The translations under genes and the position numbers were made by a program. 64,000 nucleotides of DNA. It comes from Aquibium oceanicum. Its GTDB lineage: Bacteria > Pseudomonadota > Alphaproteobacteria > Rhizobiales > Rhizobiaceae. Below, one piece after another: positions 1 to 8,798 of this stretch. The stretch is from the NCBI RefSeq assembly GCF_001889605.1, contig NZ_CP018171.1, positions 2,936,501 to 3,000,500 of the forward strand, in the 5' to 3' direction. Within the stretch, counting starts at the first letter, position 1, and the number at the start of each line of letters is the position of its first letter. The notes under the pieces were generated by a model. It made no database searches, was not told where the DNA came from, and worked only from the letters and a program-made list of their open reading frames with translations.

Positions 1-769
1 CCTTCAGCATACCCCACCATTCGTGGAAGGCGACCTTGACCGGATTGAAGGTGCCGAGGTTCCTGACGATCCCGTAGCGCGGCCGGTCCTCATCAAGTTC
101 CGGGACGAAGGTGCCGAAAATACGGTCCCAGACGATCAGGGTGCCGGCGTAGTTGGCGTCGAGATAGCGCGGGTTGGTGGCGTGGTGGACGCGGTGGTGC
201 GAGGGCGTGTTGAACACCGCCTCGAACCAGCGGGGCAGCCTGTCGATCGCCTCGGTGTGGATCCAGAACTGCCAGACGAGGTTGAAGCCGAAGACGAAGG
301 CGATTACCGCCGGATGGAACCCGAGCAGCACGATCGGCGCCTGCAGGACGAACATGCCGGTGAAGGTTCCGGTCCAGGACTGCCTCAGCGCCGTCGAGAG
401 ATTGTAGTGCTGGCTCGAATGGTGATTGACGTGCTCGGCCCAGACCCAGCGCACCCGGTGCGCGATGCGGTGGTACCAGTAGTAGCGCAAATCATCGAGC
501 AGGAAGGCGATGGCGAAGACCCACCAGTGCAGGCCGAGATCGAAGACGCGGAACTGCCACACCCAGAGCAACGCGGTATAGGCGACGAAGCCGAGCAGGA
601 TGCCGGCGACGACGTTCCCGGTGCCCATCATCAGGCTGGTCAGTGTGTCGCGGGTCTCGAAATCGCCCTTGGCACGGCCGGTGCGCACGAGCCACAGTTC
701 AAGCAGGATCGCTCCGACGAAGAAGGGGATCGCCAGTTCCGTGACTTTCGGGAATTGATATCCGTCCAT
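1..769 (-). CDS. Sterol desaturase / fatty acid hydroxylase family membrane protein (C-terminus cut by window edge)
   Basis: Integral membrane di-iron oxygenase family that hydroxylates or desaturates lipid or sterol substrates. The visible 256 residues hold the histidine clusters of the family: HRIAH at about 100-104, HVNHH at 113-117 and HHRVHH at 191-196, with further His residues at 120 and 171. Hydrophobic segments lie near residues 11-28, 48-72, 80-97 and 135-168. The ATG at 767-769 overlaps the stop codon of the upstream gene (TGATG), so the two are probably translationally coupled. The reading frame is open to base 1, so the C-terminus is missing. The substrate cannot be told from sequence. 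Confidence 0.88.
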   Translation of the reverse strand, partial: MDGYQFPKVTELAIPFFVGAILLELWLVRTGRAKGDFETRDTLTSLMMGTGNVVAGILLGFVAYTALLWVWQFRVFDLGLHWWVFAIAFLLDDLRYYWYHRIAHRVRWVWAEHVNHHSSQHYNLSTALRQSWTGTFTGMFVLQAPIVLLGFHPAVIAFVFGFNLVWQFWIHTEAIDRLPRWFEAVFNTPSHHRVHHATNPRYLDANYAGTLIVWDRIFGTFVPELDEDRPRYGIVRNLGTFNPVKVAFHEWWGMLK

Positions 770-1203
770 CAGGCGCTCTCCCTCGTTTGATGTTTGTGCG
801 AGGGGACGAGCCGGCCGGCCAGCCGCCACGCTTCGCCCTGATCCGCGAACTCGAATCGTCCACCGCGCCAGGTGTAATCCTTAAGCGTCAGTTGCAGCGC
901 CGCTGATCCGGCCGGCTCCACCCTCAGGATGTCGGCCGGGGTCACGATACGCGTGAGGAAGTGTCCGCCGAAGGCCTGTACGATGCCGGTGCGTTCGCCG
1001 GACAGTTCCAGGAACGCCGCGCCGCGATCGCTCGACAGCACCACCGCGCCGGTCCTCTCCCCGGGAAAATCCACGGCGAAACGCTGTCGCGCCGCTTGCG
1101 CGTCGGGCAGCACGGCATTGCGCGTTCCGCCGGTGAGATGCACCGACAGAACGATGGCGGCGATGCCGACCACCACCATCGCGACGAGTAACGGCAGGCT
1201 CAT
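769..1203 (-). CDS. Hypothetical membrane-anchored protein, 144 aa
   Basis: I do not recognise this protein as a named family. It has one N-terminal hydrophobic segment (about residues 4-25), then a soluble part of about 115 residues predicted to be mostly beta strand, with no cysteines and no obvious catalytic motif. This suggests an anchored periplasmic domain. Its stop codon overlaps the start of the downstream sterol desaturase-like gene, so the pair probably forms one transcription unit and may act on the same membrane lipid process (inference). Codon use matches the neighbouring genes. Confidence 0.65.
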   Translation of the reverse strand: MSLPLLVAMVVVGIAAIVLSVHLTGGTRNAVLPDAQAARQRFAVDFPGERTGAVVLSSDRGAAFLELSGERTGIVQAFGGHFLTRIVTPADILRVEPAGSAALQLTLKDYTWRGGRFEFADQGEAWRLAGRLVPSHKHQTRESA

Positions 1204-1291
1204 GCCTCTTTCATCCTCCCGCCGCCAGCCTTTGCGGACCGGCGACAGCCAGAATTAGCATCCCTGCGCCAGACGTCAAAGCCGGGCATCG

Positions 1292-2116
1292 TCACCATCC
1301 GCGGGCGGCGCGGCGCAGCATGATCCAGTGCTTTCGCGTCACGGATATCGGCTTGCCGCCGTCCAAGGGTGACGCGGCGATGCGATCCAACTGCGCGCCG
1401 GCAAGCGCGGCCGGCAGGTAGGCGGGCCGCAACGATAGGGTCATGCCTGTGGCGCCCGTTTCGAAACGCCCGAGGTGCTCCCGTCCCAATGCGATCATCG
1501 CCGCCACCGCCCGCTCGGCCCCCTCGCCCGCGCCGAGCAATGCCTCGCGGTCGGTTCCGGCGGCAGCGAGGATGTCGGCGGGCACGTAACACTGGCCGCG
1601 GGCGCGGTGCTGCGGCAGGAGGCGCAGGAGCCCAGCGATGCCCTGGGCGCAGCCCGCGTGACCGGCAAGCGGGGCGTGGGCGACTGCGGCTTCCGGTTCG
1701 AGCACGAGGGAGGCGAGCTGGATCAGCGCGCCCGCTGTTTCCCCGCAATAGCCTTCGAGGCTGTTCCGGTCGGGCATCGGATCGTCGTAAAGATCGAAGA
1801 TGCGGGCTTCCAGCATGTTGTCGAAGGCGGCACGTGGAAGCTCGTGGTCCTCGATCGCGCGCCGAAGTCCGTCGGCGACCGGATTGCCGGTGACAGCTCC
1901 TTCTGGCGCAGCGATCATGTCCCGCCACCATTGCAGCCGGATCTCTCCGGGCAGCGGCTCGCTCACCATATCACGCACGCGCGAGACCTCGACGTTGAAG
2001 GCATAGAGCGCGAGAAGCGCCGCCCGCTTGTCTTCCGGTGCGTAGAGCACCGATAGATAGCGGTCGGGATCGCCCTTGCGGACGATCTCGGTCACATGGC
2101 CGGCATCGGCTTCCAT
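1292..2116 (-). CDS. Squalene/phytoene synthase-fold protein, NDUFAF6-like
   Basis: The 274-aa protein has the all-helical squalene/phytoene synthase fold, but the aspartate-rich motifs that bind the prenyl diphosphate substrate are degenerate. The first region reads RVRDMVSEP (about 47-55) instead of DDxxD, and the second reads LLRLLPQHRARGQCYVP (about 163-179) instead of a DxxxD-type motif. This is the pattern of the NDUFAF6-like branch, whose mitochondrial member is a complex I assembly factor, so a carotenoid or hopanoid role is unlikely. The ATG at 2114-2116 follows the stop of the Mth938-like gene by one base. No other carotenoid gene is nearby. Confidence 0.85.
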   Translation of the reverse strand: MEADAGHVTEIVRKGDPDRYLSVLYAPEDKRAALLALYAFNVEVSRVRDMVSEPLPGEIRLQWWRDMIAAPEGAVTGNPVADGLRRAIEDHELPRAAFDNMLEARIFDLYDDPMPDRNSLEGYCGETAGALIQLASLVLEPEAAVAHAPLAGHAGCAQGIAGLLRLLPQHRARGQCYVPADILAAAGTDREALLGAGEGAERAVAAMIALGREHLGRFETGATGMTLSLRPAYLPAALAGAQLDRIAASPLDGGKPISVTRKHWIMLRRAARGW

Positions 2117-2117
2117 G

Positions 2118-2507
2118 TCATTCGACAGCGACGAGCGCGGCCGCCACTGCCCTTTCCTCGGCCAGCAACACGTTGTAGGTGCGCACCGCCGATCCGGTCG
2201 ACATCGAATCGGCCGAGAGGCCGGCGTCCCGCAAGGTCTGTCGCAATGGTGTGGGCAAGCGGCGGAGATCGCGGCCCATACCGACCAGCAGGACCTCGAT
2301 CCCGACCGCCTCCGCCAACACTTTGGCGAGGTCCTCCTCGCGGAGGTCTTCAGGGTCGGAAGGCTGCCAGCCATGGATGCCCGACGGCAAGCAGAGGATC
2401 GATCCGCGGTGGGACATGCCGGCGAAGCGAAAGCCGCCATTGCCATATGCGTCGATCGGTGCGCGGCCCGGGAAATGGGCCTCGCGGATGATCATGCCGC
2501 TGCTCAT
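2118..2507 (-). CDS. Mth938-like domain protein (DUF498, NDUFAF3-like)
   Basis: A 129-aa single-domain protein of the Mth938 fold. Visible family features are an N-terminal beta-rich part with YGNGGFRFAG near residue 21, the segment LLVGMGRDLRRLP near 73-85, and a C-terminal TYNVLLAEERAVAAALV helix. The mitochondrial homolog NDUFAF3 assembles respiratory complex I, and the bacterial genes are known to sit next to secD/secF, as here. The start lies 8 bases after the secDF stop, and the next gene (NDUFAF6-like) begins one base after its stop. The three genes therefore look like one operon. Confidence 0.88.
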   Translation of the reverse strand: MSSGMIIREAHFPGRAPIDAYGNGGFRFAGMSHRGSILCLPSGIHGWQPSDPEDLREEDLAKVLAEAVGIEVLLVGMGRDLRRLPTPLRQTLRDAGLSADSMSTGSAVRTYNVLLAEERAVAAALVAVE

Positions 2508-2514
2508 GCCTTGC

Positions 2515-5076
2515 TCAGGCCTTCGAGGCCTGCGTCGGCATCGTACCTGTCGCGTTGTCGTCCGTTTCCTGCGAGAGCGCGCCGGGGCGCAGCTTGAACA
2601 GGATGAGGAGCGGCGCGGCGATGAAGATCGACGAATAGGTACCGAAGATCACGCCGAACAGCATCGCCGCAGTGAACGAACGGATGACCTCTCCGCCGAA
2701 CAGGAACAGCGCAAGCAGGGCGAGGATCGTCGTGAGCGCAGTGAGCGTCGTTCGCGACAGGGTCTCGTTGATGGCGATATTGAGCAATTGCGGCAACGGC
2801 ATCCTCTTGTATCGCCGCAACTCCTCGCGCACGCGGTCGTAGACCACGACAGTGTCGTTCAGCGAGTAACCGACGATCGTCAGGATGGCAGCGATCGAGG
2901 ATTGATTGAACTCGATGCCGCTGATGACGAAGAAGCCGATGGTGATGACGATGTCGTGCACCGTCGCGATGATGGCACCGATCGCGAACTGCCACTCGAA
3001 GCGGAACCAGACATAGACGAGGATGAGCATCAAGGCGACCAGCACGCCGATCGTTCCTTGCGTCGCCAGCTCGCTCGACACCGTCGGACCCACGGTTTCG
3101 ACGCGGCGTATGTCGAAATCATCTCCCAGTTCCGTCTGAACCTTCGTGACGGCGCTCTGCTGGGCGTTCTCGCCGCCATCCTGCGCCTGAACGCGGATCA
3201 GCACGTCCGTCTCGGGTCCGAACTGCTGGACCTGCACCTCGCCCAGATTCAGTCCGGAAAGGCGTCCGCGAATCTCGCCGACGTCTGCCGCTCCCTGGCG
3301 CGATTGCACCTCGATCAGCGAACCGCCCTTGAAATCGATGCCGTAGTTCATGCCGACCGTCATGAACAGCACGACGGCGCCTATCGACAGCGCCGAGGAC
3401 AGGCCGAACGTCCAACGGCGCATGCCCATGAACGGGATGCGCGTTCCAGACTTGATCAGCGATATGTAGGAGCGTGGCAGTTCCTTCGGCTTTGCCCGGC
3501 GGACCCAGGTGGCGATCATCCAGCGGGTGACGGTGAAGGCGGTGAAGACCGTCGTCACGATGCCGATGGCGAGCGTCACGGCGAAACCCTTCACGGGACC
3601 GCTGCCGAGATAGAACAGCACGACGGCCGCGATCAGCGTCGTCAGATTGGCGTCGACGATGGTCGCCATGGCGCGGGAGAAGCCGGCGTCGATCGCCTGG
3701 ATGAGCGATCGCCCGTTTCGCCGCTCCTCGCGGATGCGCTCGTAGATCAGGACGTTCGAATCGACCGCCATGCCCATGGTGAGCACGATGCCGGCGATGC
3801 CGGGCAGCGTCAGGGTTGCCCCAAGGACGGACAGGATCGCCACGATCATGGCCACGTTGGCGAGGAGCGCGAGATTGGCGATGAGGCCGAGGAAGCCGTA
3901 GGCAGCGAACATGAAGATGACGACGAGAACCGCGCCGATGACGCCGGCCAGCTTGCCGGCGTCGATGGAATCCTGGCCGAGGCCGGGGCCGACCGTGCGT
4001 TCCTCGATGATGGTCAGGTTCGCCGGCAGCGCGCCCGCCCGCAGCAGCACGGCGAGATCGTTTGCGCTCTGGACGTCGAAATTGCCCGAAATCTGTCCGG
4101 TGCCGCCCAGGATGGGTTCGCGGATCTGCGGCGCCGAGATCACCTGGTTGTCGAGGATGATCGCGAACAGGCGTCCCACGTTCTGCTGCGTCGCCTGGCC
4201 GAAGCGCGAGGCGCCCTTGGTGTCGAAGCGGAAGGAGACCACCGGCTCGTTGGTGCGCTGGTCGAAGGAGGCCTGCGCGTCTACGAGGTTCTCGCCCGAG
4301 ACGATGACGCGGTTCTCGATGAGGTAGGGTACCGGCGGATCGTCGGTCGAATACATTACGGTCGAGCCCGCGGGCGGGCGACCCTCGATCGCTTCCTGGA
4401 CGGGCACGCTGCTGTCGACCATCTGGAAGGTCAGCTTCGCCGTCTGCCCCAGAATGTCCTTCAGGCGCTGCGGGTCCTGTAGCCCCGGCACCTGCACGAG
4501 GATGCGGTCGTCGCCCTGACGCTGGATCACCGGCTCGGTGGTGCCGAGTTCGTTGACACGCCGGCCGACCACCTCGATGGACTGCGACAGCGCCGAATTC
4601 AGCCGGTAGGTGATACCCTCTTCGGTGAGCGTGTAGCGCAGCAGGCCGGGTTCCGGCTCCGCCAGTTCCAGTTCCGACACGGTGCCGCCGGCGAAGAGGC
4701 CCGCGGATATCGGCTCCGTCAGTGACGCGAGCGCTTCCTTGGCCTTTTCGATGTCGGCCTGGTCGCGGATACGCACCTGCACCGTCCGGCCGGTGCCCGA
4801 CAGTCCCGTATAGCCGATGCGCTCGTCTCGCAGCAGGCGGCGGATATCGTCGCGGGTGGTCTCCAGTCGCTCGTCGATGAGATCCTGGCGCTCGATCTGC
4901 AAGAGGATGTGCGATCCGCCCTGGAGGTCGAGGCCCAGCGTCATCTGGCGCTTGGGAAGCCAGTCCGGCAAGTTGGCGAGCGTGGATTGGGAGACCAGGT
5001 TGGGCGCCGAGAAGACGACGCCTAACAGCACCGCCAGCCAAATGAGGATGGTCTTCCAGCGCGAGAAATAGAGCAT
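2515..5076 (-). CDS. secDF: Protein translocase subunit SecDF (fused SecD-SecF)
   Basis: An 853-aa fusion of SecD (about 1-510) and SecF (about 540-840), RND-family proteins that use the proton gradient to pull exported proteins through SecYEG. The SecD half has the N-terminal helix, the large periplasmic P1 domain (including LDLQGGSHILLQI near 50) and the membrane motif VDSNVLIYERIREE. The SecF half has GIDFKGGSLIEVQ and NDTVVVYDRVREEL. A single fused chain is usual in rhizobia. yajC lies 47 bases upstream on the same strand and the NDUFAF3-like gene follows, consistent with one operon for membrane protein export and insertion. Confidence 0.97.
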   Translation of the reverse strand: MLYFSRWKTILIWLAVLLGVVFSAPNLVSQSTLANLPDWLPKRQMTLGLDLQGGSHILLQIERQDLIDERLETTRDDIRRLLRDERIGYTGLSGTGRTVQVRIRDQADIEKAKEALASLTEPISAGLFAGGTVSELELAEPEPGLLRYTLTEEGITYRLNSALSQSIEVVGRRVNELGTTEPVIQRQGDDRILVQVPGLQDPQRLKDILGQTAKLTFQMVDSSVPVQEAIEGRPPAGSTVMYSTDDPPVPYLIENRVIVSGENLVDAQASFDQRTNEPVVSFRFDTKGASRFGQATQQNVGRLFAIILDNQVISAPQIREPILGGTGQISGNFDVQSANDLAVLLRAGALPANLTIIEERTVGPGLGQDSIDAGKLAGVIGAVLVVIFMFAAYGFLGLIANLALLANVAMIVAILSVLGATLTLPGIAGIVLTMGMAVDSNVLIYERIREERRNGRSLIQAIDAGFSRAMATIVDANLTTLIAAVVLFYLGSGPVKGFAVTLAIGIVTTVFTAFTVTRWMIATWVRRAKPKELPRSYISLIKSGTRIPFMGMRRWTFGLSSALSIGAVVLFMTVGMNYGIDFKGGSLIEVQSRQGAADVGEIRGRLSGLNLGEVQVQQFGPETDVLIRVQAQDGGENAQQSAVTKVQTELGDDFDIRRVETVGPTVSSELATQGTIGVLVALMLILVYVWFRFEWQFAIGAIIATVHDIVITIGFFVISGIEFNQSSIAAILTIVGYSLNDTVVVYDRVREELRRYKRMPLPQLLNIAINETLSRTTLTALTTILALLALFLFGGEVIRSFTAAMLFGVIFGTYSSIFIAAPLLILFKLRPGALSQETDDNATGTMPTQASKA

Positions 5077-5123
5077 GTGCTGTCCTGTCAGGCGAAAGCG
5101 CTAGGCGTCCGCCCGCATCTTGT

Positions 5124-5462
5124 TTATTTCTGGGCGTTCTGGTTGGCGACCGGCTCGCCCTTGACCCGGACGTCGGCGATGGTCGAGCGCAGGGCCGTCA
5201 CCTTCATACCGCCGCCGAGATCGATCTCGAGCTCGTTGTCGTTGATCACCTTGGTGACCTTGCCGACCAGACCGCCGCCGGTGACCACGGAATCGCCGCG
5301 GCGGACGGCCGCCAGCATCTCCTGGCGCCGCTTCATCTGCTGGCGCTGAGGACGGATGATCAGGAAATACATGATGACGAATATGAGCACGAACGGCAAA
5401 ATGCTGATCAGCATGTCAGGCGCCCCCGCTGCCGTTTGCGCATAAGCCGGTGTCACGAACAT
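5124..5462 (-). CDS. yajC: Preprotein translocase subunit YajC
   Basis: A 112-aa partner of SecDF in the holotranslocon. It has one membrane helix (about residues 18-38, ISILPFVLIFVIMYFLI) followed by the family's conserved IRPQRQQMKRR segment and a small beta-rich cytoplasmic domain containing GDSVVTGGGLVGKV. The frame stays open further upstream, but the ATG at 5460-5462 is preferred because a good ribosome binding site (GGAG, 7 bases away) precedes it and the protein then has the normal YajC length. secDF follows 47 bases downstream. Confidence 0.95.
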   Translation of the reverse strand: MFVTPAYAQTAAGAPDMLISILPFVLIFVIMYFLIIRPQRQQMKRRQEMLAAVRRGDSVVTGGGLVGKVTKVINDNELEIDLGGGMKVTALRSTIADVRVKGEPVANQNAQK

Positions 5463-5626
5463 CAGTATCTCCTGCGGAACGAGCCGGGGCGCAACGCACC
5501 CCGGCCAAAGGTGCGCGGAATATAGTCGCTCGGACCGCCAATGCAACCGACATGCTGGCGCTTTTGCGGCTGACCTCTCCGTGCTAGAGGCGCCCTTCCC
5601 CGGAGGCTTGGAAACCTGACAGCACC

Positions 5627-6496
5627 ATGGCGAACGACACCTTGGAAAACCTCGGCGCAAAACTCGATCGCCTTATCCTGGCCGTCGAAAGGCTCGCTCC
5701 GCCCCCTCCCCGGCCGGCGGACTTCGCCGCGGCGGACTGTTTCGTGTGGCATGCAGAGACCGCCACGCTGGAGCCAATCGCCCGGGTCAACCGCGTCGAC
5801 ATCGCCCTGATCAAGGGCGTCGACCGCGTCCGGGACATCCTCGTCGACAACACGCAGCGCTTCGCGGCCGGCCTGCCGGCCAACAACGTGCTTCTGTGGG
5901 GCGCGCGAGGCATGGGCAAATCGTCGCTGGTCAAGGCCGCGCACGCGGCCGTCAATGCAACTGGCGGGACCGCACTCAAGCTGGTCGAGATCCATCGCGA
6001 GGACATCGACACGCTGCCGACGTTGCTCGGAATGCTCAAGGCGGCACCGCACGCCTTCATCCTGTTCTGCGACGACCTCTCCTTCGACCACGACGACACC
6101 TCGTACAAATCGCTGAAGGCGGCGCTCGAAGGCGGCGTAGAAGGGCGGCCGGGCAACGTGATCTTCTACGCCACGTCCAATCGCAGGCACCTTTTGCCGC
6201 GCGACATGATCGACAACGAGCGATCGACGGCGATCAACCCCGGCGAAGCGGTCGAGGAAAAGGTATCGCTGTCGGACCGCTTCGGGCTGTGGCTGGGCTT
6301 CCACAAGTGCTCGCAGGACGACTACCTGGAGATGGTGGAGGGATACGTACGCCATTTCGGTCTGAAGACCGACCCGGAGACCATGCGCGCCGAGGCGCTC
6401 GAATGGGCGACCACGCGCGGCGCCCGCTCGGGGCGTGTCGCGTGGCAGTTCGTCCAGGATCTCGCCGGGCGCCTGGGACAGCGACTGGACGCGTAG
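5627..6496 (+). CDS. DUF815-family AAA+ ATP-binding protein
   Basis: A 289-aa P-loop protein. It carries the Walker A motif GARGMGKSS (about 92-100) and Walker B FILFCDDLSF (about 144-153), and the family's NVIFYATSNRRHLLPRDM stretch near 174-191. The N-terminus predicts a short helical or coiled segment with a proline run at 25-30. DUF815 proteins are AAA+-like and of unknown cellular role. The gene sits alone on the plus strand between yajC (divergent, 164 bases) and the LysM/LytM gene (convergent, 21 bases), a position common in Rhizobiales. A link to the Sec or cell-wall neighbours is only inference. Confidence 0.9.
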   Translation: MANDTLENLGAKLDRLILAVERLAPPPPRPADFAAADCFVWHAETATLEPIARVNRVDIALIKGVDRVRDILVDNTQRFAAGLPANNVLLWGARGMGKSSLVKAAHAAVNATGGTALKLVEIHREDIDTLPTLLGMLKAAPHAFILFCDDLSFDHDDTSYKSLKAALEGGVEGRPGNVIFYATSNRRHLLPRDMIDNERSTAINPGEAVEEKVSLSDRFGLWLGFHKCSQDDYLEMVEGYVRHFGLKTDPETMRAEALEWATTRGARSGRVAWQFVQDLAGRLGQRLDA

Positions 6497-6517
6497 ACCG
6501 GCCTAGAGGTCGATCCG

Positions 6518-8038
6518 CTACTCGAGGAATTCGGTCGGGTCTACCGGCGAGGAGTCCTTGCGGACCTCGAAGTGGAGTTTTGGACGATCGGCGGAGCCGC
6601 TCATGCCAGAGACCGCGATCTCCTGTCCCCTGCGGACCGTATCGCCGCGCGAGACCTTGAGCTTGCTGGTATGGCCGTAGACGGTGACGAGGCCGTCCTC
6701 GTGGCGCACGAGCACGGTGTTGCCGAATTCCTTCAGCCCGTCGCCGGCATAGATCACCACGCCGTTCTCGGCCGCTTTCACCGGGGTTCCTTCGGGCACC
6801 GCGATGTCGATGCCGTCATTGACCTTGCCGCCGGCCGCGCGGCCGTAGCCCTCGATGATGCGGCCGCGCGCGGGCCAGCGCATGCGGCCGATACCCGTGG
6901 CGTCGGGAGCGATGGCGGCGGTATCGGTCGTGACCTCCCTGATCGCCTTTTCGGACGGCTTGGGCGGCGTATAGGCAGTGACGGGGCTTGCGGTCGCTTC
7001 CTTGGCGGCATTCTTGGTCGCGCCGGTCTGGATCGGGTCTACCTTGGCGGGCGCGGCTTTAGCGACGCGCGTGCTTCCTCCGACCGGGATGGTCAGCTTC
7101 TGGCCGATCTGGAGGTGGCCGTCGGACAGGCCGTTCGCCGCCTTCAGGTCCGTCGCGCTCACGCCGGTCTTCTTGGCGATGGCATAGAGGGAATCGCCGG
7201 CGACGACGGTGTAGACGTTTCCGGAACTCGAGGTGGAACCCGTGGTTGACGCCGTCTGGCGCGCGCTCGAGTCACGCTCCTTCGGCGCCTGCGGAAGGAC
7301 CGCGGCCTGCTGCACCGGGGCGGGCTTGGGCAAAGGTGCCTTTTCGGCGGGAACGTCGAAACGCGTGCCGCTCGAAGACTTGGCCTCGGCCACCTTCGGG
7401 TTGGCATCCGGCGCCGAAACGCCGGCCTTGCGCGAATAGGCATAGGTCGGGATCACGACCTTCTGGCCGGCGGCCAGTTGGTCGGCCGACGCCATGCCGT
7501 TCGCTTTCAGTATCTCTGAGCTCGGTACGCCGAAGCGCTTGGAGAGATTGTGGACGGTCTCGCCCGGACGCACGGTGACCTCCGTACCGCCGGCGCTCGA
7601 CCAGCCCTTTTGGCCGCCGGCGGGCGCGGCCTGCGGAGCAGGCGCGGCGGCAACGGGCTGCGGCGCGGCAGTGTAGGTGACGGTGCGGTCGACCGGATTG
7701 GGTTCGGCGCTGGCGGTGCGCACCGGGACGGACGCGGCCGGCGGAAGGGAACCCCGCTGAACGCTGCCGGTGGTGACAGGCTCGACCGCGCTGCGCGACA
7801 TCGCGACCGGAGCGGTCGTGGCGACTGGCTGCGCGTCGCCCGGATAGGGCTGGTCCACCTGATTGCGGATGATCGCCCGCTGGTTGGACGTCGAGCCGGT
7901 GAAAATGTCGTCGGTGAAGATGCCTTCGCTGAAGCGCGTGGCGCCCGAACTGCACCCCGCCAGGAAGGTGGTGGCAGCCAGAATTGCCGCAAACCGGGAA
8001 TATTGGCGCCCGCTCGTCCCCAAAGCCCTTAGCCGCAT
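6518..8038 (-). CDS. LysM-LysM-LytM lipoprotein with degenerate M23 domain (NlpD/DipM-like)
   Basis: A 506-aa lipoprotein. The signal peptide ends in the lipobox FLAGC (Cys29). Two LysM peptidoglycan-binding domains follow at about 154-198 and 275-318, separated by Ala/Pro/Ser-rich linkers, then a LytM/M23 domain at about 405-500. Two zinc ligands of active M23 enzymes are replaced: the first His of HxGxD is Asn (VNDGID, Asn407), and the first His of the HxH motif is Lys (PKLHFEVR, Lys487). His456 and His489 remain. This pattern fits NlpD, EnvC and DipM, which activate amidases at the division site without cutting the wall themselves. It lies downstream of serS-surE-pcm as in other rhizobia. 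Confidence 0.93.
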   Translation of the reverse strand: MRLRALGTSGRQYSRFAAILAATTFLAGCSSGATRFSEGIFTDDIFTGSTSNQRAIIRNQVDQPYPGDAQPVATTAPVAMSRSAVEPVTTGSVQRGSLPPAASVPVRTASAEPNPVDRTVTYTAAPQPVAAAPAPQAAPAGGQKGWSSAGGTEVTVRPGETVHNLSKRFGVPSSEILKANGMASADQLAAGQKVVIPTYAYSRKAGVSAPDANPKVAEAKSSSGTRFDVPAEKAPLPKPAPVQQAAVLPQAPKERDSSARQTASTTGSTSSSGNVYTVVAGDSLYAIAKKTGVSATDLKAANGLSDGHLQIGQKLTIPVGGSTRVAKAAPAKVDPIQTGATKNAAKEATASPVTAYTPPKPSEKAIREVTTDTAAIAPDATGIGRMRWPARGRIIEGYGRAAGGKVNDGIDIAVPEGTPVKAAENGVVIYAGDGLKEFGNTVLVRHEDGLVTVYGHTSKLKVSRGDTVRRGQEIAVSGMSGSADRPKLHFEVRKDSSPVDPTEFLE

Positions 8039-8144
8039 CGCTTTACTCGCGTAACCCGTTACAGAATCTATCAGGATTAAAGCGCGTTAATGTTACTGGC
8101 TGGTTAAGGCTGAACAAAAGAACAGTATTGCCCGACCGTCGCGG

Positions 8145-8798
8145 TCAGATTTTCGATGCGATTCCAGGCAGGACGGGTTGCAGGCGCACCTTGCCGATGT
8201 CCTCGCGGTCGAAGCGGCTCCCGACCTTCGACAGCCGGGCCAGCGCCTGCACGTCGTCGCCGGGCCCGATCGGCGCGATCATCACGCCGCCCGAGGTCAA
8301 CTGGTCGACGAAGGTGCGGGGCAGGTTGTCGAACGCGGTCCAGGCGATGATGCGGTCGAACGGACCTTCGCCGGGCAGGCCCTTCATCGCGTCGGCCTGG
8401 CGGACGGTGACGTTGCCGATGGCCAGCGCGTCGAGGCGCTGCCGTGCCTGGTCGACCAGGGTCTTGTAGCGGTCGACGCTGACGATGCGCGAGGCGAGCC
8501 GTGACATCAGCGCGGCGGTAAAGCCGGAACCCGTGCCGATCTCAAGAACCTTGTGGTGCGGCTCCAGCGCCAAAGCGTGGATGATCTGCGCCTGGAGATC
8601 GAGCCCCTCCAGCGCCTCACCGCAGGCGATCGGGATCATCCGGTCCGACCACGCGGCCCCGTGCCATTGTCCGGAGACGAAGTTGCGCCGCGGCACGGCC
8701 TCGACCGCCGAGACGAACTCCTTGCGCGTGATCCCCTTGCCGCGCATGCGAAGCAGGAAGGCCGCGAAGCCTTCCCGATCCTCCACCGCGACTGTCAT
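8145..8798 (-). CDS. pcm: Protein-L-isoaspartate O-methyltransferase
   Basis: A 217-aa SAM-dependent enzyme that methylates damaged L-isoaspartyl residues so that they can be repaired. The SAM-binding motif [16 protein letters not shown] lies near 79-93, followed by the acidic strand end VSVDR, and the family's FDRIIAWTA. The ATG at 8796-8798 overlaps the surE stop (ATGA), which fixes the start and shows coupling. The surE-pcm pairing is ancient and linked to stationary-phase survival. The gene is followed by a 106-base gap before the LysM/LytM gene. Confidence 0.95.
   Translation of the reverse strand: MTVAVEDREGFAAFLLRMRGKGITRKEFVSAVEAVPRRNFVSGQWHGAAWSDRMIPIACGEALEGLDLQAQIIHALALEPHHKVLEIGTGSGFTAALMSRLASRIVSVDRYKTLVDQARQRLDALAIGNVTVRQADAMKGLPGEGPFDRIIAWTAFDNLPRTFVDQLTSGGVMIAPIGPGDDVQALARLSKVGSRFDREDIGKVRLQPVLPGIASKI

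Noticed and set aside
1292-2116. Phytoene synthase as evidence of a carotenoid pathway
   Set aside because: Both aspartate-rich motifs are degenerate and no crtI, crtY or hopanoid gene is nearby, so the NDUFAF6-like reading is preferred.
2179-4482. A 767-codon open frame on the plus strand opposite secDF
   Set aside because: It is antisense to a fully supported secDF gene, and its translation is Arg/Asp/His-rich with no family motif. GC-rich third positions on the coding strand open such frames by chance.
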